The notes beneath the pieces were generated by a model. That model worked only from the letters and a program-made list of their open reading frames with translations. It made no database searches and was not told the origin of the DNA. Shown in pieces: positions 1 to 7,816 of a stretch of 38,304 bases of DNA. The stretch lies in NCBI GenBank assembly GCA_949299505.1, contig CASGAS010000009.1, forward strand, positions 1-38,304, given 5' to 3'. This DNA is from an uncultured Eubacteriales bacterium. GTDB taxonomy: Bacteria > Bacillota > Clostridia > Oscillospirales > Acutalibacteraceae. Numbering within the stretch: the stretch's first letter is position 1; each line of letters starts with the position of its first letter. A program made the translations under genes and the position numbers.

Positions 1-2668
1 CGTTCCCGGCGGCGAGGACCATTTTGCCTATTTCAAGCGGCAGTGCGAGGCGGGGCTCAAACGCATCTGCGGCGCCAAACCGCCCGCGGAGTACAAAGAG
101 CGCCTGCAATACGAGCTGTCGGTTATCCGGGAAATGGGATATGTGGACTATTTCCTCATCGTCGCGGACGTTATTGCATACGCCAAGTCGCAGGGAATTC
201 CCGTCGGCCCCGGCCGCGGCTCGGGGGCGGGCAGTCTTGCGGCGTACTGCATGGGCATTACGGGGGTCGACCCCATCGAGTACAGCCTGATTTTTGAGCG
301 GTTCTTGAACCCGGAGCGCGTCAGCATGCCGGATATCGACGTGGATTTCTGCTATGAGCGCCGGGAAGAGGTCATTGATTATGTAATCCGGAAATACGGC
401 GCGGACCATGTCGCCCAGATTGTGACGTTCGGGACGATGGCGGCGCGCGCGGCGGTGCGCGACGTCGGGCGGGCGCTCGGCATCCCGTATGCAACCGTAG
501 ACGGCGTATCCAAGCAGATTCCGCATGAGCTGGGCATTACGATTGACAAGGCGCTGCAAAAAAATCCGGAGCTGCGCGGGATGTACGACCGCGACGAAAA
601 GATTCGCGAGCTTCTCGATACCGCAAAGCGTGTCGAGGGCATGCCGCGCCACGCCTCCACGCATGCGGCCGGCGTCGTTATTACGGACCGGCCGGTCAGC
701 GAATACGTCCCGCTTGCGCGCAACGATGAGGCGGTCGTTACACAGTTTACCATGACGGCGATTGAGGAGCTCGGTCTGCTGAAAATGGATTTCCTGGGGC
801 TTCGCACCCTGACGGTCATCCATGACGCCGAGCAGATGATTCGTGCGCGTGAGCCGGAGTTCGACATCGAAAAAATAGCGCTTACGGACGAAGCGACCTA
901 CCGCATGTTTTCCAAAGGCCAGACGCTCGGCGTGTTCCAGTGCGAATCCGCGGGGCTTCGCAGCGTTTTGACCCGCCTTCGCCCGCAGAGCTTAGAGGAC
1001 ATTATCGCGGTCATTTCTCTGTACCGCCCCGGCCCGATGGACTCCATCGACGACTATATCGCGAACCGCCACGACCCGAAGCGCATCCGCTACAAAACGC
1101 CGCTGCTCAAGCCGATTTTGGACGTGACATACGGGTGCCTGATTTACCAGGAACAGGTCATGGAGGTGTTCCGCAGACTTGCCGGCTATTCCTTCGGCCG
1201 CGCGGATATTGTCCGCCGCGCCATGTCCAAAAAGAAGCATAAGGTCATGGAGGAGGAGCGGCACAACTTTATTTACGGCCTGCAAAACGAAGACGGCTCC
1301 ACCGCCTGCTGCGGCTGTATTGCCAACGGTATTGACGCGCAGACGGCAAACAGCATATTCGACGATATGTCGTCCTTTGCCTCTTATGCGTTTAACAAAT
1401 CCCATTCCACCGCGTATGCCATCGTCGCCTACCGCACAGCCTATTTGAAGTGCCATTACCCGGGCGAATTTATGGCGGCGCTTTTGACAAGCGTTATCGA
1501 CGACGCGGACAAAATCGCGCTGTATATCGGCGACTGCCTGCGCTTGGGGCTTCGGACGCTTCCGCCGGACGTCAATCGAAGCGGACTTTCCTTTACACCG
1601 GAGGGACGCGGCATCCGGTTCGGGCTGCTGGCTATTAAAAACCTCGGAAAAGGCTTTATCGCGTCCATTTTGGAGGAACGCAGGCAGAACGGGCCGTACA
1701 CGGGCCTTTACGATTTCTGCAAGCGGCTGTACGGCAAGGATTTCAACAAGCGCGCGGTCGAAGGGCTTATAAAAAGCGGCGCGCTCGACGGGCTGGACTT
1801 GAACCGGCGGGAGATGCTGCAAAATCTGCCGACCGTCTGCGCGGCGGTCGAAGCGGAAAGCCGCCGCAATCTGGACGGCCAGCTGGACCTGTTTTCCATC
1901 GGCCAGGCGCAGCCGGTCACCCAAGCGCCCGAATATGCCCGCTGCACGGAGTTCCCACAGCAGGAGCTTCTGCAAATGGAAAAGGAAACGACCGGGCTTT
2001 ACCTTTCCGGGCATCCGATGACGGCGTATGCTTCTGTGTCCAAGCAGCTTGGAACAGCGAGCGTGGCGGACCTTTTGGAGGCGGGGGAGGAGGCCGGCGC
2101 AAAATATCGCGACGGCAGCACCGTGTCGCTGCTTGCGATTGTGACGGCGGTCAAGCGCAAAACGACCCGAAACGACGACACCATGGCGTTTGTCACGGTC
2201 GAAGACCTGTACGGCAGCATGGAGCTTTTGGTGTTCCCGAAGATTTACGCCCAGTTTTCGCATCTGCTCACGCCGGGCAGCGTCATTTATGTGCGCGGGC
2301 GGCTGTCCTTGCGGGAGGACGAGAGTCCGAAGGTGTTGCCGGACCGGATTTCCCTGCCGCCGGAAAACGCCGGTGCGCTTTCCGAAAACGATAAGCTGCA
2401 GGCAAAGGACAGCGCGGAAAAATCGCAGGCGAACAGGGTTCCGGAGCAGATTCGCGAGGGGCTGTACCTGCTGGTCGACTCTCAGGGCAGCGCAAAAGAC
2501 GGAAAGGTCAAAAATCTGCTGTCGATTTTTGACGGGCAGATTCCGGTCTATCTTTGCTATAACGATACGCGCAAAAAGTTTATCGCCTCCCGCGGCGTGC
2601 AGCTTAACGAGCCCTTGCTTGCGGAGCTGCGCAGGCTGCTTGGGGACAAGCATGTGCTTTTGCGGTAA
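1..2668 (+). CDS. dnaE: DNA polymerase III alpha subunit, DnaE type (5' truncated)
   Basis: Replicative DNA polymerase of the C family, cut off at its 5' end by the window. The open frame runs from base 2 with no start, giving about 888 residues, so roughly the N-terminal PHP domain and start of the palm (some 250-300 residues) are missing. Visible in order: a glycine-rich GPGRGSGAGS palm motif, the catalytic PDIDVDF motif (two metal-binding Asp at about residues 111 and 113), the third catalytic Asp in KMDFLGL, the helix-hairpin-helix/beta-binding region, and an OB-fold near residues 680-770 (TVSLLAIVTAVKRK through VYVRGRL-like strands). No PolC-type exonuclease insertion is seen, so this is DnaE rather than PolC. 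In Firmicutes such DnaE usually works beside PolC, as the polymerase that extends primers. No good terminator follows before pfkA. Confidence 0.97.
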   Translation, partial: VPGGEDHFAYFKRQCEAGLKRICGAKPPAEYKERLQYELSVIREMGYVDYFLIVADVIAYAKSQGIPVGPGRGSGAGSLAAYCMGITGVDPIEYSLIFERFLNPERVSMPDIDVDFCYERREEVIDYVIRKYGADHVAQIVTFGTMAARAAVRDVGRALGIPYATVDGVSKQIPHELGITIDKALQKNPELRGMYDRDEKIRELLDTAKRVEGMPRHASTHAAGVVITDRPVSEYVPLARNDEAVVTQFTMTAIEELGLLKMDFLGLRTLTVIHDAEQMIRAREPEFDIEKIALTDEATYRMFSKGQTLGVFQCESAGLRSVLTRLRPQSLEDIIAVISLYRPGPMDSIDDYIANRHDPKRIRYKTPLLKPILDVTYGCLIYQEQVMEVFRRLAGYSFGRADIVRRAMSKKKHKVMEEERHNFIYGLQNEDGSTACCGCIANGIDAQTANSIFDDMSSFASYAFNKSHSTAYAIVAYRTAYLKCHYPGEFMAALLTSVIDDADKIALYIGDCLRLGLRTLPPDVNRSGLSFTPEGRGIRFGLLAIKNLGKGFIASILEERRQNGPYTGLYDFCKRLYGKDFNKRAVEGLIKSGALDGLDLNRREMLQNLPTVCAAVEAESRRNLDGQLDLFSIGQAQPVTQAPEYARCTEFPQQELLQMEKETTGLYLSGHPMTAYASVSKQLGTASVADLLEAGEEAGAKYRDGSTVSLLAIVTAVKRKTTRNDDTMAFVTVEDLYGSMELLVFPKIYAQFSHLLTPGSVIYVRGRLSLREDESPKVLPDRISLPPENAGALSENDKLQAKDSAEKSQANRVPEQIREGLYLLVDSQGSAKDGKVKNLLSIFDGQIPVYLCYNDTRKKFIASRGVQLNEPLLAELRRLLGDKHVLLR

Positions 2669-2696
2669 GAACATTGTCGAAATTTTAACGGAATAC

Positions 2697-2727
2697 TTGA
2701 CAACGGCGCGGAAACGTGTATTATAGA
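2697..2727 (+). promoter_or_regulatory. Sigma-A-type promoter upstream of pfkA
   Basis: A perfect -35 TTGACA at 2697-2702 is followed after 16 bases by TATTAT (2719-2724), with overlapping TATAGA as an alternative -10. It sits in the 163-base gap between dnaE and pfkA and would give pfkA-aroK a leader of about 100 bases. Called from sequence match only. Confidence 0.6.
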
Positions 2728-2831
2728 ATAACCTCTCGTTTCAAACGCGCAGTTTTTACGAGGATTTTGCTGTTTGGCGGGGCTTACCGTTTTCGATTTT
2801 GGTAATTAGAGAAATTTTGAGGTGACGAAAG

Positions 2832-3794
2832 ATGAAGACGATTGGTGTTTTGACAAGCGGCGGCGACGCGCCGGGCATGAACGCGGCCATTCGTGCCGTT
2901 GTACGCGCCGGCTGTGAAAGCGGTTTTCGCGTTATGGGTATTCGCCGCGGCTATAACGGGCTGATGTATGGGGATATGTATGAAATGAACCTGCGCAGCG
3001 TTTCCAACATCATCAACCGCGGCGGCACCATTCTGTATTCCGCACGCAGCCCGGAATTCAAAACGGAAGAGGGCATGCAAAAGGCAATCGACGTCTGCAA
3101 AGAGGTCGACATGGTCGGTATGGTTGTGATTGGCGGCGACGGTTCGTTCCGCGGCGCGCGCGACCTTTCACTTCGCGGGGTTCCGTGCGTCGGCGTGCCC
3201 GGCACGATTGACAACGACATCGCCTGCTGCGATTATACCATCGGCTACGACACCGCTATGAATACGGTCATGGAAATGGTCGACCGGCTGCGCGATACGT
3301 CCGAATCGCACGACCGCTGCTCGGTTGTGGAGGTCATGGGACGCCGCGCCGGCTATATTGCGCTGAATTCCGGCATCGCCTGCGGGGCGACGACCATTTT
3401 AATTCCCGAGGTGCCGTTCGACTTTGAACGCGACGTGATTGAGCGCATGCGCCGCACGCAGAAGACCGGCAAGCGTCATTTCATCATCATTGTAGCTGAA
3501 GGCGTCGGCGGCGTACAGGAAATGTCCGACCGCATCCAGCGCGAAACGGGCGTGGAGTCCCGCGCGACGGTGCTCGGCCATGTGCAGCGCGGCGGTTCGC
3601 CGACCGTGCGCGACCGCGTGGCGGGCAGCCAGATGGGCTACCGCGCCGTGGAGCTTTTGAAGGCCGGCATCGGCAACCGCGTTGTCGCTATGCAAAAGGA
3701 TGCGATTGTGGATTTCGATATTTTTGAAGCGCTGAATATGGAAAAGTCCATCGACCTGGATTTGTACCGTCTCGCGCACGAGATTTCCATCTGA
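2832..3794 (+). CDS. pfkA: ATP-dependent 6-phosphofructokinase
   Basis: Catalyses phosphorylation of fructose 6-phosphate to fructose 1,6-bisphosphate, the committed step of glycolysis, in the cytoplasm. At 320 residues it is the normal size of bacterial PfkA. Seen in order: the N-terminal ATP-site motif GGDAPGMNAAIRAVVR, the GGDGS phosphate loop, the active-site segment VPGTIDNDI carrying the catalytic Asp, GYDTAMN, the EVMGRRAGYIAL segment, and HVQRGGSPTVRDRV near the allosteric and subunit interface. GGDG at the second loop fits ATP rather than pyrophosphate as phosphate donor. The start has a good ribosome site, GAGGTGA, about 8 bases upstream. The stop codon overlaps the start of the shikimate kinase gene (TGATG), so the two are co-transcribed. 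Confidence 0.97.
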   Translation: MKTIGVLTSGGDAPGMNAAIRAVVRAGCESGFRVMGIRRGYNGLMYGDMYEMNLRSVSNIINRGGTILYSARSPEFKTEEGMQKAIDVCKEVDMVGMVVIGGDGSFRGARDLSLRGVPCVGVPGTIDNDIACCDYTIGYDTAMNTVMEMVDRLRDTSESHDRCSVVEVMGRRAGYIALNSGIACGATTILIPEVPFDFERDVIERMRRTQKTGKRHFIIIVAEGVGGVQEMSDRIQRETGVESRATVLGHVQRGGSPTVRDRVAGSQMGYRAVELLKAGIGNRVVAMQKDAIVDFDIFEALNMEKSIDLDLYRLAHEISI

Positions 3795-4318
3795 TGCGCA
3801 ACATCGTTTTGATCGGTATGCCTGCCAGCGGGAAAAGCACCGTGGGCGTTTTGCTGGCGAAAACGCTCGGCATAGGGTTTTGCGACACGGACCTTTGCAT
3901 CCAGCAGCGCGAGGGCCGTCTTTTGCAGGACATCATTGACAAAGACGGCATAGAAGCGTTTTTGGACGCGGAACGCGATGCGGTTCTGGCGCTTTCCTGC
4001 ACCGATACGGTGATTGCAACGGGCGGCAGCGTGGTCTTTCGCGACGCCGCCATGCAAAAGCTGAAAGCAAACGGGACGGTCGTATTTCTGGATGTTCCGC
4101 TTTCGAGGGTGAAAAAACGCCTGCAAAACATCAAAACGCGCGGCGTAGCGGCCAAAAAAGGCGAAAGCGTCGAAGAAATTTTCGCAGAACGCCGGCCGCT
4201 TTATGAAAAATACGCGGACATAACCGTGCGCGCGGCGTGCGCAACGCCCGAGCAAACGGTGCAGCTGCTCATGGAAGCGCTGCAAAGCGCGGGAGTATTT
4301 GCCGGCAAAAAGGCATAA
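3794..4318 (+). CDS. aroK: Shikimate kinase
   Basis: Phosphorylates shikimate at the 3-hydroxyl with ATP, step five of the chorismate pathway. The 174-residue protein opens with a P-loop (GMPASGKST, residues 8-16), followed by FCDTD with the shikimate/Mg-binding Asp residues, and the IATGGSVV segment with the conserved GG pair that contacts shikimate. The Arg-rich lid and C-terminal nucleotide-binding helix are present. The length is typical. Its ATG overlaps the pfkA stop, and a strong terminator follows 22 bases after the stop, so pfkA-aroK forms a two-gene unit. Coupling a glycolytic gene with aromatic biosynthesis is not the usual aroK setting (no aroB or aroE here). The symbol could equally be aroL; the fold assignment is secure. 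Confidence 0.93.
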   Translation: MRNIVLIGMPASGKSTVGVLLAKTLGIGFCDTDLCIQQREGRLLQDIIDKDGIEAFLDAERDAVLALSCTDTVIATGGSVVFRDAAMQKLKANGTVVFLDVPLSRVKKRLQNIKTRGVAAKKGESVEEIFAERRPLYEKYADITVRAACATPEQTVQLLMEALQSAGVFAGKKA

Positions 4319-4340
4319 AATTGAAAATTTTGTAAAGCAT

Positions 4341-4385
4341 AGACTTTACGGCGAACGTTTCCGGTTTGCCGTAAAGTCTTTTTTT
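4341..4385 (+). terminator. Intrinsic terminator after shikimate kinase
   Basis: A perfect 12-bp stem (AGACTTTACGGC at 4341-4352 pairing with 4368-4379), a 15-base loop and a run of seven T ending at 4385. It closes the pfkA-aroK unit and isolates spoIVB. Confidence 0.92.
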
Positions 4386-4392
4386 ACCGGCA

Positions 4393-4418
4393 ATAAACTA
4401 CGGCGTACGACATATAGT
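4393..4418 (+). promoter_or_regulatory. Candidate sporulation-sigma promoter of spoIVB
   Basis: CATATAGT at 4411-4418 differs at one position from the SigE -10 consensus CATACAnT, and an ATA lies 15 bases upstream at 4393-4395. In B. subtilis spoIVB is read by forespore SigF/SigG, whose -10 (CATnnTA) is only partly matched here, so which sporulation sigma would use it is open. No sigma-A promoter is evident between the terminator and spoIVB. Confidence 0.35.
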
Positions 4419-4424
4419 AAGACA

Positions 4425-4440
4425 GCGACCGAAAGGTCGC
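4425..4440 (+). other. Small GNRA hairpin in spoIVB leader
   Basis: GCGACC (4425-4430), loop GAAA, GGTCGC (4435-4440) forms a compact stem with a GNRA tetraloop, directly before the Shine-Dalgarno GGAGGTG (4445-4451). It has no T run, so it is not a terminator. It may stabilise the mRNA 5' end or shape ribosome access. Confidence 0.45.
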
Positions 4441-4455
4441 GCACGGAGGTGAAAA

Positions 4456-5694
4456 ATGAAAAAGCTTTTTCGTTTTTTCAGCGCCTTTAGCCTGTGCATC
4501 GCCTCTGTGATTTTTGCGGTCGTGCTTTTTGGCGAATGGACGATACCGGACAGCATTCGGCTGATGGAAAACGAGGGGATCCATGTCAACGACATTTTTT
4601 CGTACAAGAGTACGCAGGAAGCCGGAAGCGCTTCCGCGGCCTCGGTCGCTTCGGTCTCCCCGGAAGAAGCCGAAAGCTATACGGTTGAGTTTTCCGTTCT
4701 CCATGCGATTCCGGTCAAATCCGCGACAGTTACCGTCAGCAAGCGGCAGTACGTTGTGCCGAGCGGCGAAATTTTCGGGGTAAAAATCTTTACGGACGGC
4801 GTCTTGGTGGTAGGAATGGACGATGTGTTCACGTCTGCCGGCGCCAAAAACCCCGCAAAGGAAGCCGGCCTGGAAATTGGGGACACGATTCAGTCCGTGA
4901 ACGGTACGAAGGTGGATACGGTCGAAGAATTGACTGCGGCCCTGCACGGCGGCGGTGAGACGCTCGAATTGGAAATCAACCGGGATGAAAAAACAGAAAC
5001 AGTTCGCCTTACGCTTGCGCAGTCGCAAAACGACGGCGCGTACAAGGCGGGTCTTTGGGTGCGAGACAGTACGGCGGGCGTTGGCACGCTGACCTACTAC
5101 GACCCGCAGACCGGCCGGTTCGGCGGCCTGGGACATGCCATCTGCGACCTGGACACCGGCACAATCATGCCGCTGAAAAGCGGCGTGGCCGTGGAAACAG
5201 TCATCAGCGGCTGTTACAAGGGCAGCGCCGGCGTGACCGGCGAGCTGTGCGGCGTGTTTCAGGAGAAGACGCTTGGAGCGCTGGAGCAAAACTGCAGCGC
5301 AGGCGTGTTCGGCCAACTGGAAGCGTATGATACAAACGCGCGTGCCCTGCCCGTTGCGACTAAGCAAGAGGTGCAGACGGGCGCGGCGCAGATTGTTTCT
5401 TCGGTTGACGCGCAGGGTCCGAAACTGTATGACGTACAGATCGTAAAGGTTTACCCGAATTCTGATGAGAACGGTAAAAGCATGATTCTGGAGGTCACGG
5501 ACCCGGAGCTGATTGAAAAAACCGGCGGCATCATACAGGGGATGAGCGGAAGTCCCATCCTGCAAAACGGTATGCTGGTCGGCGCGGTTACGCATGTTTT
5601 CGTGAACGACCCGCTGCAGGGCTACGGTATTTTCGCCGAAACCATGCTGGAGGCGTCGGGGCACACACAGACTGCACAAGAGCAGGCGTCTTAA
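4456..5694 (+). CDS. spoIVB: SpoIVB serine peptidase (S55 family), sporulation signalling
   Basis: Forespore-secreted serine peptidase that in Bacillus cleaves SpoIVFA and so triggers pro-SigK processing in the mother cell. Of 412 residues, 7-25 form an N-terminal membrane/signal segment, residues about 105-188 form a PDZ domain, and the C-terminal half is the S55 peptidase. The catalytic triad fits family spacing: His227 (GGLGHAIC), Asp349 (EVTDPEL) and Ser364 (GMSGSPI). The Asp-Ser distance of 15 is the same as in the B. subtilis protein (Asp363/Ser378). GGAGGTG lies 4-5 bases before the ATG. It is directly followed by spo0A, the same order as in B. subtilis, with a terminator between them. 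The Ala/Ser-rich stretch at residues 58-68 is likely a flexible linker after the membrane anchor. Confidence 0.96.
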   Translation: MKKLFRFFSAFSLCIASVIFAVVLFGEWTIPDSIRLMENEGIHVNDIFSYKSTQEAGSASAASVASVSPEEAESYTVEFSVLHAIPVKSATVTVSKRQYVVPSGEIFGVKIFTDGVLVVGMDDVFTSAGAKNPAKEAGLEIGDTIQSVNGTKVDTVEELTAALHGGGETLELEINRDEKTETVRLTLAQSQNDGAYKAGLWVRDSTAGVGTLTYYDPQTGRFGGLGHAICDLDTGTIMPLKSGVAVETVISGCYKGSAGVTGELCGVFQEKTLGALEQNCSAGVFGQLEAYDTNARALPVATKQEVQTGAAQIVSSVDAQGPKLYDVQIVKVYPNSDENGKSMILEVTDPELIEKTGGIIQGMSGSPILQNGMLVGAVTHVFVNDPLQGYGIFAETMLEASGHTQTAQEQAS

Positions 5695-5710
5695 CACAGG
5701 CAATACAAGG

Positions 5711-5748
5711 CGGGTGCGTACGAATTTCGTACGCACCCGTCGGCTTTT
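5711..5748 (+). terminator. Terminator between spoIVB and spo0A
   Basis: A nearly loopless palindrome with arms CGGGTGCGTACGAA (5711-5724) and its exact complement (5726-5739). It is followed by only a short T stretch (5745-5748), so termination may be less complete than at the other sites. Confidence 0.75.
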
Positions 5749-5832
5749 GTCAGGCTTTGCCGCAGAAAAATACGAAACCATCCTGCTTCTTCTGTTTGCC
5801 GCAGAAAATTTGCTGGAACTGCAATTTTCTAC

Positions 5833-5861
5833 TTGCCAAATAATTACAGATATGGTAAAAT
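5833..5861 (+). promoter_or_regulatory. Sigma-A promoter with extended -10 for spo0A
   Basis: TTGCCA (5833-5838), a 17-base spacer and TAAAAT (5856-5861) preceded by TGG, which makes an extended -10. This corresponds in role to the vegetative promoter of B. subtilis spo0A. I found no convincing SigH promoter or 0A box in this gap, so the autoregulated sporulation promoter known from Bacillus is not evident. Confidence 0.7.
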
Positions 5862-5893
5862 ATGGCAGAATTCAAAACAGGAGGTTGTTTTCA

Positions 5894-6670
5894 TTGGAAA
5901 AGACGCGAAAGGTATTATTCACACAGGAGCAGGACGCTTTCGGCCAAAGCTGCATGCAGGCGCTGCAAAGCGTAGGGTTAACCGTTAAATCCGTTCCGAA
6001 AAACGGCGCGGAGGTTTTGCGCATGCTGCAAACCGAACAGCCGGATGCGCTTGTGCTTGACGCTATTTTGGCGTCCGTGGACGCGCTGGGAATTTTGACG
6101 CAGCTGAAAAAGGAGCCGCCGAAAAAACGCCCGGTCGTCGTTGTAATTTCCGGCGTGGATAACCAGAGGTTTGAAAACGAGGTCATGCTCTCCGGCGCGG
6201 ATTACTATTTTTTGAAGCCGTTTGACGTGCGTCTGCTTGCGCAGCGCGTCGCCATGCTTTTGAATTGGCGCGAGGCGGCCCCGGCGGCCGACGTGGCGGC
6301 GGGCGCGATTACGGATTCGCAGCTGGAGGTGCTGATAAGCGACATTATGCGCCAAATCGGCGTTCCGGCCCATATAAAGGGGTATCAATACCTGCGGGAG
6401 GCTATTATGCTTTCCGTGCGGGACGCCGAAATGATGAATTCCGTTACGAAGGTGCTGTACCCAACGGTCGCAAAACGATTTTCCACAACCTCTTCGCGTG
6501 TAGAACGCGCCATCCGCCACGCTATCGAGGTGGCGTGGGACCGCGGCGACGTGGACGTTCTCAGCTCCTATTTCGGCTATACGATTCAGAATTCACGCGG
6601 CAAACCGACCAACTCGGAATTCATTGCGATGATCAGCGACAAAATGCGGCTGCAGCTGAAAATCGCATAA
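5894..6670 (+). CDS. spo0A: Stage 0 sporulation protein A (master regulator), divergent receiver
   Basis: Response regulator that commits the cell to sporulation by binding 0A boxes. The start is TTG at 5894: AGGAGG ends 9 bases upstream, and the protein then begins MEKTRKVLF like other Spo0A, giving 258 residues against about 267 in B. subtilis. Residues 1-125 are the receiver. The phosphate-accepting Asp56 and Lys108 (FLKPFD) are kept, but the Asp-Asp metal pair is replaced by Gln11-Glu12, and the usual MPxxDG after the Asp reads LASVDA. Residues about 140-258 are the Spo0A DNA-binding domain and are strongly conserved ([51 protein letters not shown]). It has its own promoter after spoIVB and a bidirectional terminator downstream. 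How phosphorelay control works with this receiver cannot be read from the sequence. Confidence 0.96.
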   Translation: MEKTRKVLFTQEQDAFGQSCMQALQSVGLTVKSVPKNGAEVLRMLQTEQPDALVLDAILASVDALGILTQLKKEPPKKRPVVVVISGVDNQRFENEVMLSGADYYFLKPFDVRLLAQRVAMLLNWREAAPAADVAAGAITDSQLEVLISDIMRQIGVPAHIKGYQYLREAIMLSVRDAEMMNSVTKVLYPTVAKRFSTTSSRVERAIRHAIEVAWDRGDVDVLSSYFGYTIQNSRGKPTNSEFIAMISDKMRLQLKIA

Positions 6671-6675
6671 TATGA

Positions 6676-6711
6676 AAAACGACCTGTACCACGTCCGGTA
6701 CAGGCCGTTTT
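6676..6711. terminator. Bidirectional terminator between spo0A and dusB
   Basis: Stem arms 6676-6690 and 6697-6711 (one A-C mismatch) with a six-base loop. The A run on the left arm and T run on the right give a T tract on either strand, so it can stop the converging spo0A (+) and dusB (-) transcripts. Its right end touches the dusB stop codon. Confidence 0.9.
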
Positions 6712-7679
6712 CATGTGTTTTCCTGCAGAATGGCGGCTGCGATTTCCTCCAGCTGCTCCACGCTTTCCAGCGTCGCCAGGTCGCGCCGCCACGCCGCTGC
6801 GCCGCGAATCCCCTTGACGTACCAAGCGGCGTGCTTGCGCGCCTCCCGAATTCCGACGCGCTCTCCCTTGTACGCGCAAATTTTGCGGACGTGCGCGCAC
6901 ATAACGCGCATGCGTGTCTCGACCGACGGCTCCGGGGACAGCTCTCCGTTTTTCAGGTAGTCTTCAATCTGCCGAAAGACCCACGGGCGGCCGAGCGCGC
7001 CGCGGCCGACCATAAGAAAATCACAGCCGGTCGCTTCCAGCATGTGCTTTGCAGATGGTCCGTCTACAATGTCGCCGTTGCCGATTACGGGGATTTGCAC
7101 GGCGCGCTTGACGGCGGCGATGCTGTCCAAAAGCACCGGCGGCGCATACATCTGCGCGCGCGTGCGCCCGTGTACGGTGACGGCGGCTGCGCCGGCGGCT
7201 TGGGCACGCTTCGCCATTTCGACTGCGTTGAGATGGTCCGCGTCCCAGCCCGCGCGGATTTTAACGGTCACCGGCACGTCTTCACAGGCGCGCACCACGG
7301 CGCGGATGATTTTTTCCGCTTGCGCCGGATTGCGCATCAGGGCGGCGCCGCCGCCGTTCCCGGCGATTTTCGGTGCGGGGCAGCCCATATTGATATCGAC
7401 AAACTGCGGCTTGCTTTGCAAAACGGTCTCGACGCTTTTCGCCATGATTTCCGCGTCAGAGCCGAAAATCTGCACGCCTGCCGGGCGTTCGGCGGCGGAA
7501 AGCCGCATTAGGGATTTGGACTTTCTGTCACCCATGGAGATTCCCTTGGAGCTAACCATTTCCGAAACGGTATACGAAGCGCCGAAAGAGACGCACAGCT
7601 CCCGAAAGGCACGGTCCGCAACGCCGGCCATCGGGGCCAGCGCGGCAAACCCTTTTGTTTCCCAATTCCCAATCCGCAT
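6711..7679 (-). CDS. dusB: tRNA-dihydrouridine synthase, DusB type
   Basis: FMN enzyme that reduces specific uridines in tRNA to dihydrouridine using NAD(P)H. About 322 residues. The family motif LAPMAGVADRAFR opens the TIM barrel. VDINMGCPAPKI holds the conserved Asn and the catalytic Cys region, VTVKIRAGWD carries the FMN-binding Lys, and VTVHGRTRAQMY, IPVIGNGDI and FLMVGRGALGRPW complete the FMN/phosphate sites. The start chosen is the ATG at 7679, because the reverse strand has GGAGAAG 5-8 bases before it; the frame stays open a further 16 codons upstream without support. It is the only confidently real minus-strand gene in the window. It is divergent from polA and ends in a shared terminator with spo0A. 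Confidence 0.95.
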   Translation of the reverse strand: MRIGNWETKGFAALAPMAGVADRAFRELCVSFGASYTVSEMVSSKGISMGDRKSKSLMRLSAAERPAGVQIFGSDAEIMAKSVETVLQSKPQFVDINMGCPAPKIAGNGGGAALMRNPAQAEKIIRAVVRACEDVPVTVKIRAGWDADHLNAVEMAKRAQAAGAAAVTVHGRTRAQMYAPPVLLDSIAAVKRAVQIPVIGNGDIVDGPSAKHMLEATGCDFLMVGRGALGRPWVFRQIEDYLKNGELSPEPSVETRMRVMCAHVRKICAYKGERVGIREARKHAAWYVKGIRGAAAWRRDLATLESVEQLEEIAAAILQENT

Positions 7680-7717
7680 GGTTCTTCTCCATTCCCGCCT
7701 GTGATGTAAGCAACAGC

Positions 7718-7746
7718 AGTATACCACACTTTATTTTGGCTTACAA
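7718..7746 (-). promoter_or_regulatory. Sigma-A promoter of dusB
   Basis: On the minus strand: TTGTAA (7746-7741), a 17-base spacer, then TATACT (7723-7718) preceded by TGG (extended -10). It is divergent from the polA promoter, and the two -35 boxes are only about 11 bases apart. Confidence 0.7.
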
Positions 7747-7757
7747 CCAAAAATCCC

Positions 7758-7786
7758 GTGCAAAACGGCCTGCGTTATGGTATAGT
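7758..7786 (+). promoter_or_regulatory. Probable promoter of polA
   Basis: TATAGT at 7781-7786 is preceded by TGG, making an extended -10. The -35 position 17 bases upstream (GTGCAA, 7758-7763) is poor, which is common with extended -10 promoters. The gap holds no other candidate. Confidence 0.5.
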
Positions 7787-7816
7787 ATAAATAGTAAAAG
7801 ATTTGGAGGCGTTCCC

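Noticed and set aside
992-2674. 560-codon open frame on the minus strand opposite dnaE
   Set aside because: Shadow of a GC-rich gene; the + strand frame encodes clear DnaE motifs, and the reverse product is low-complexity with no family pattern or ribosome site.
2675-2681. TGTCGAA (0A-box core) upstream of pfkA
   Set aside because: A lone seven-base match; a few are expected by chance in a window this size, and a glycolytic gene gives no supporting context.
3399-4285. Minus-strand frames opposite pfkA and aroK
   Set aside because: They overlap conserved coding sequence of recognised enzymes and show no signals of their own.
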